Source: Moringa oleifera
Taxonomy: Eukaryota > Streptophyta > Magnoliopsida > Brassicales > Moringaceae
Length of the DNA: 64,000 bases
Assembly (NCBI GenBank): GCA_021397835.1
Contig: JAJFZO010000344.1
Coordinates: 1,798,001 to 1,862,000, forward strand
Direction of reading: 5' to 3'
Below, piece after piece: positions 59,435 through 64,000 of the stretch (positions are counted from its first letter, which is position 1; every line of letters begins with the position of its first letter). The notes beneath the pieces are model-generated. The model was not told the DNA's origin, ran no database searches, and saw only the letters and a program-made list of their open reading frames with translations. Both the position numbers and the translations under genes were made by a program.

Positions 59435-59640
59435 CACTACAACAAAAATGGAATTAGTTTTCACTAGATAGTTCACAGTTTTAATAACAACTGTGAATAA
59501 AAGTTTCCTTTATTCATAATGTTTATTAAAATTGTGAATAAAAATTTTTTTGTTCCCAGTTATCTTTATAACTAGGAACAAAAGGAACCATTTATTAATA
59601 GTTTACCGTAACTGTGAATAAAGGTTCACCAAATTGAAAA
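59435..59640 (+). mobile_element. CACTA element E, left end
   Basis: Begins CACTACAACAAAAATGG inside the MULE-type repeat; the uninterrupted copy 1 continues at this point with other bases, so this is an insertion junction. Within 200 bp there are repeated TTCACAGTT / AACTGTGAATAAA words in both orientations, a subterminal pattern distinct from the other CACTA elements here. No matching right end (GTAGTG with the same motif) was found before 64000, so the element probably continues past the window or is broken. Confidence 0.75.
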
Positions 59641-60600
59641 GTCTATACAATATTCATCTACGTTTTTAATTTTTTTGCCTTGTTACGGTTTCTTTTTTCC
59701 TCTGGGTCATTGGCCTCATCGTCAACTGCAGCTTGTTCAACCCGACACCTTCTCTCTCAGCCATGGTGGTCAATCGATACAAGCTCAGAGGCAAAATCTT
59801 CAGCTACAATCTTGGTGGTATGAGTTACAGTGCTGACCTTATCTCCATAGACCTCGCCAAATAGCTCTTACAGGTTTGACTCTAACCATTACTTAACTCA
59901 TTGAAGTTTAAGTAACAAAGAGCCAGACAATAAATTAATGGAGTTTACAAGTATAAGATGCACTATAACAAAACACACTTAGCCAGGAGGGAAATGGATA
60001 GGCTTTCTACCAGGTAGAATAAAGAGAGAAGTCTTGAGCCTCTCCTAGTCCAGTTTTCTCGATCTTTCATCCTACGCCTCTCCTGCATAAATCTTATATT
60101 CTAACCCAAAAAAATAGAGAAAAATCTCTTTTGGTTGCTAAATATGACTAAAAGGAGTTGATGTTTTCAAGACATATTAGCTTGGTCATTTATCCTTGAA
60201 GGCAGTGAAACGTCTTACTTCCATTACCCATATCGGGATTTGCAAGTGTTTATTTTAATTAGATGACTATATATGGAGTCTGCCAATCTTCATCTTCATT
60301 ATCATCAGCTACAAGAACAGTTGGTCAGATGTTACTCTTTGGCAGCCCAACCAGGCCATAAAGTTTCAACAACTCATCATTAGAACCCCCTAAGCTTCCT
60401 TCTGTAAGTACCCATGTTCTTATATATATTTATGCCACCTTGGAATCTAATGTAAACATCAATCATGGATCGATGGAATTGCACTGTCTCTCCTAAAACG
60501 ATGCTTCTCTTTACCATCATGTCTCTTAGATTAGGGTTTTCCACCCTTGGTTTAAAAAGTATATATAGTTTCTTTGCTATATTCTAAAACTTATTTTCGT
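59641..60600. other. Possible captured host exon in element E
   Basis: A frame starts at ATG 59763 ([20 protein letters not shown]) and runs about 100 bases to a stop near 59861. It lies between CT-rich leader-like and intron-like sequence. I do not recognise the family. It resembles host gene pieces carried by CACTA elements, but that is only inference. The rest of the stretch shows nothing clear. Confidence 0.3.
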
Positions 60601-61140
60601 TTCTCGCTGTACAGTTAATTATTTCTTTTCTACTTTTATATGTGTATCTTATATGGCCATGAATGCTTCACTGGGTTGTTTGGTTGTTTCATCTATATAT
60701 GCAAATAGATTCTAGGTATCACGAACATTAATTAGTTTCTACTTTGATTAATTTCATGCAGGAACCATAATATTACCAGCAATAATGGGTATCACAGTGA
60801 AAGCATTTCAACCTCAAGAGAGTTCTTATGGCCACCCCCTGTAGGCTCTCTAAGCTCCAACAGCCTCACCCAATAGTCTCCTAGTGAACTGTTTCTTGTA
60901 AGTATCAACGATGAGACGTTGGCTTCCTTCCCAAAACTGAGTGCGATGAGACACAATCCTTCTAACACAGAAGAGTCACCATTGCTATCTATCAAACACT
61001 AACCCATATACTCTCATGATCAAAACCTAAGCCTTAGTGACTTCTATTATCTTCAACAAGAACTCTCAGTGAGAGATTTGCACCTTAATGATCCAAAATT
61101 TGTCAGTCTAAGAAGCGTAGCTGCCTGTAGCAGATACAAC
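60601..61140 (+). pseudogene. Unidentified exon-like fragment
   Basis: After an intron-like AT-rich stretch ending TTTCATGCAG (about 60762) a + frame reads SESISTSREFLWPPPVGSLS, a TAG (60877-60879), then SPSELFLVSINDETLASFPK and ends TAA near 61002. A further frame, NLSLSDFYYLQQELSVRDLH, lies at about 61027-61085. The amino-acid composition (Ser, Pro, Leu, Glu) and splice-like border suggest a plant gene piece. I cannot name it. It may belong to element E's cargo. Confidence 0.35.
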
Positions 61141-62179
61141 TTTGATCATTAATCCTCACGGTAAAAATTATCCAATTTTGCCTAAAAATCTCTTTAAGTG
61201 ATCAAGAGGGCCCCCATTTTCAGTAGATCTTGCCCCCATACTCACTTTAACCTGCTTTTTGTTTTTCTTGTAGACTTAGATCTAGGGGCCCAACCCCATA
61301 TCCCTGCTCGAAAAGATGGTCATCTGTGCTTCACAGTTACTGGTGCCATCACTCTATAAACAAGGGGACCGACAGAGTAGTGGGTGGCATTATGATTGTG
61401 GTGTCAGTTAGAAAGGTTCTTGCAATGTTCGTTCAATCAAGAAGTAGCATTCTTCTTTTTTGAGAGGGAGGAGGGCTTTCTAAGAAGGGTTGGGACCTTC
61501 CTCAACCAATTCAGTTGTGTCATGCTTTTTGAACTCTAATAGCTCATGATTCGGTCTCAGTAGGTTCAGAGCAAACCGAGGGACAAGATGAAAGCATATT
61601 CCACGGATCTATGTCTAAAAGAGGGGGTCGACTTGGCATGGATCACTGAGAGAATGAGATCGTCAGAGGCTATACCTAGGTTAAGAAACGGAGCAAAGCT
61701 GAGCAGAACTAGCCACACATCGACAGCTAACCAGGGTTCGTTAAAGACCTTACTCTATTTATTTCTTAAAAGAAGGAAGATGGATAGAAGCTTACTTTTC
61801 TATAAGAGAGGCAAAAAAAAACTCAGCCTAGAGCAGTCTTTAAAGGCAGAAGCTTACTCTAAAACAGAACTTGCCTTTTTTCTTCCTAAAAAGCCATTGT
61901 TCTCTTTCGTATAAATTATATTGATTGTATGTTAAGTTTGAACTCTGACTCTTTTTCGTATGTAAACATATATAAAAAGCAAATCCCTCTGCCACCTCAT
62001 AACAGTAGAAAGAAAGGGACGCTCACGCACGCCCACCACTAATAAGCCAAAATTAGAGTCGACCTTCCTCAGCCTTCCCCTTTATGTCAATTTTTTTTTT
62101 TTGGCGAAGCTGTGAATTCATGTGCAAGTGAATGAACGAGCTAGCGAGTAGTGAGTGAAGTGAGTACTGAACAAGCAAT
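61141..62179. other. No recognised gene; 108-aa ORF present
   Basis: A + ORF of 108 aa (61588-61914) begins MKAYSTDLCLKEGVDLAWIT. It is basic in its middle part and unrecognised. Bases 62016-62060 are related to 18093-18137, where three CG sites of this copy appear as TG. The style resembles mitochondrial spacer. Confidence 0.35.
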
Positions 62180-62290
62180 GTTCCTAAAAAAAAAAAAGGA
62201 CTAGACCTTTATTCACAATTATAGCCATAACTGTGAATAAAGGTTTTTATTCACAGTTATGGCTGTAATTGTGAATAAAAGCCCTGCATC
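62180..62290. repeat. Second cluster of TGTGAATAAA subterminal repeats
   Basis: Four words of the TTTATTCACAGTTATGG / AACTGTGAATAAAGG type in alternating orientation, as in element E's left end. They are preceded by CCTAAAAAAAAAAAAGGACTAG, which could be a damaged CACTACAAAAA terminus. This may be the start of a second element of the same family or an internal part of element E. Confidence 0.6.
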
Positions 62291-62759
62291 TTCTCCAAAA
62301 ACATCGATAAAATTTTTTCATTCTTTTTTCACACTTACTCAGGATAAACTTCATTGATTCTTCAGGTAGTAAATATCAGGTATGAAGTGCACACTATGAG
62401 GAGAGCCTCTCCGGGTTCTAGATGTGCAAACCAGACATTCGATTGGCCTTAACTATTTGCATCGAAGAGATTAAGAGTGTGCGTGGTACTACTTGCTTTT
62501 GGGTTACATAACTGGTAGCTTGAATCTCCTCTCTTTTTGTGGTAAGTTTAATCCTTTCTCCCTAAATGTTATGCTTATCTTTTTTGTTAAAATCCAAAAA
62601 TTATTGTTCCTTGATTTTTTCCTTTTAGTTTCATTATTTTTAAGCTCAAATATGGATGTGATTCTCCTTCCATTGGGATTCTAGATATGTGCATGGTTTT
62701 ACTTTCATCAAAATTTTACATTTGTTCTGGGGTTCAAAATGTTTGTTAAGGTCCTAAAT
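62291..62759. other. No gene; leads into minisatellite
   Basis: T-rich intron-like sequence with a 63-aa hydrophobic frame (62493-62684). No known family. Confidence 0.35.
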
Positions 62760-63720
62760 TTAGATGTATGGGGTCCCGAAGTTAAGATGAGAGTTCTTGG
62801 GTGAGGAATTCTAGATTTGGGCCGAGAGTTCTTGATTTGGGTGAAGGGTTCCAGATCTGGGCTAGGATTTCAGATTTGGGGATTCCAGATCTAGGTGAGG
62901 GGTTCCAAATCTGGCTGAGCATTCCAGATCTAGGTGAAGGGTTTGAAGGTTCCAAATCTGGGTGAGAGGTTTCAAGTCGGGGCTCCAGATTCCAGATCTA
63001 TGTTGGAGGTTCCAAATCTAGGTGCAAGACTTCATATCTAGGCTAAGAATTCTAGATCTTGGTTAGGATTTCGGATCTCTGCTAGGGATTCTAAATCTGT
63101 CTACAGGGCTTCAAATATAGGCTAGGGATTTGATATCTTCATTGGGATTTTAGATATGTGTTGGGAGTTCTAAATCTAGGTATGAGGTTTTTAATCTGGG
63201 TTAGGTTTTCATATCTATGCTGAGGGTTCCAAATTTGGATGCGGGGTTTTAGTTTTTAGCTAGGGATTCTAGATCTTGGTTGAGATTTTAGATGTATACT
63301 AGGATTTTCAAATATGGGTGCGGGGTTTTAGATTTGGGCTAGGGATTCCAGATCTTGGTTAGGATTTTGAATTTGTGTTGAGGGTTCAAAATCTGGGCTA
63401 CGGATTCCAGACCTGTGTTAGGATTCAAGATCTGGGTGCGATTTTCTACTTTCATCAAGATTTTAGATTTAGGCGTGGTTCTACTTGTATCGGGGTTTCA
63501 CATCTGGGTTGGGGATTTCAGATTTATGCTGGGGGTTCCAAATTTGTGATAAGGGTTCTAAATTTAGGTGCAAGGTTTTACTTTCATTGGGGTTCCAGAT
63601 CTGGACATTGTTTTACTTCCATCGAGATTCCAGATCTAACAGATCAAAATCTTGGCCTTCACTGATTGCAACAAAGGAAGTGTGATTCTACTGTCATCCG
63701 GGTTCCAAACCTAGTTGATT
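62760..63720. repeat. Degenerate minisatellite, GGTTCCAGATCTGGG-type
   Basis: About 960 bp of diverged units of about 20-23 bp around GGATTCCAGATCTGGGCTAG and GGTTCCAAATCTGGGTGCGG. From 63229 to 63464 a higher-order period is visible: CCAAATTTGGATGCGGGG at 63229, TCAAATATGGGTGCGGGG at 63308 and TCAAAATCTGGGCTACGG at 63386, that is, 79 and 78 bases apart. Frames open in the array (63375-63665, 63485-63685) are products of the repeat and are not genes. Confidence 0.85.
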
Positions 63721-64000
63721 AAAATATCCTTTTAGTTTTGGCAAGGTTAATCTTTTCTTTTCAATTTATAATTACTATTTTTTTTCTTATTAGTATCAGT
63801 TTTTACTTTTTTTTGTTCTTTTCCAGCTATTGGCCTGGCTCTTCTCCAGCAAATATGACCAAAAAGGAACTTTGTGGACCTTGATTTAAGTTTGCTTCTC
63901 GAGAAATTTTTAATAGCAACCAAACTATCATGTAGCCTAAATTAAAGTATGAGATAAATCATTATCTGAAGTAAAAGACAAATGAAATACTCATGGTCTA
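63721..64000. other. No gene at right edge
   Basis: T-rich sequence after the minisatellite. Nothing recognised. Confidence 0.35.

Overview
This is AT-rich plant nuclear DNA, from a gene-poor, repeat-dense part of a flowering-plant chromosome. I found no intact host gene. Almost everything recognisable is either decayed mitochondrial DNA (NUMT, nuclear copies of mitochondrial sequence) or decayed DNA transposons of the CACTA (En/Spm) and MULE (Mutator-like) superfamilies. The gene relics are full of stops and frameshifts. Many of the breaks look like C-to-T or G-to-A changes (TGG to TAG or TGA, CAG to TAG), as expected when methylated nuclear DNA decays.

Layout. Bases 1-2615 hold a NUMT with matR, the 3' end of nad1 intron 4 and the last nad1 exon. 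Bases 5509-16790 are an old direct tandem duplication with a 6.7 kb period. Unit 1 carries a complete 3.2 kb CACTA-type element (6698-9933) with a CAT target-site duplication. Unit 2 keeps only the right part of it. Both copies contain a GC-rich array of degenerate CCATGGCT-type repeats. Bases 21669-22445 hold pseudo-tRNAs trnS, trnF and trnP in mitochondrial order. Bases 22768-26345 hold a MULE with a broken MURA-type transposase.

Bases 26971-43239 are a large CACTA-like element (B) that carried a Ulp1/C48-type protease domain. A second CACTA element (A, 28383-41350) sits inside it, with relics of a TNP2-type transposase and a second transposase-like protein. Element A also carries a fragment of mitochondrial nad4 and a threefold tandem repeat of about 180 bp. 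Bases 43798-45675 return to NUMT sequence: a trnP-like relic and a nearly full-length ccmFN pseudogene. Bases 45676-57166 have no recognisable gene and may be more decayed NUMT or other filler.

Bases 57167-64000 are a pile of broken transposons. A CACTA end with a Transposase_24-like relic (57167-58904) abuts a second copy of the MULE left-end sequence (58905-59434). That copy is interrupted by another CACTA end whose subterminal motif is TGTGAATAAA (59435). Further on are unidentified exon-like fragments, a second cluster of the same motif (62180-62290) and a degenerate minisatellite with a 78-79 bp higher-order period (62760-63720).

No set of genes here works together in a pathway. The history suggested is NUMT insertion, repeated transposon insertion, a tandem duplication, and long decay.
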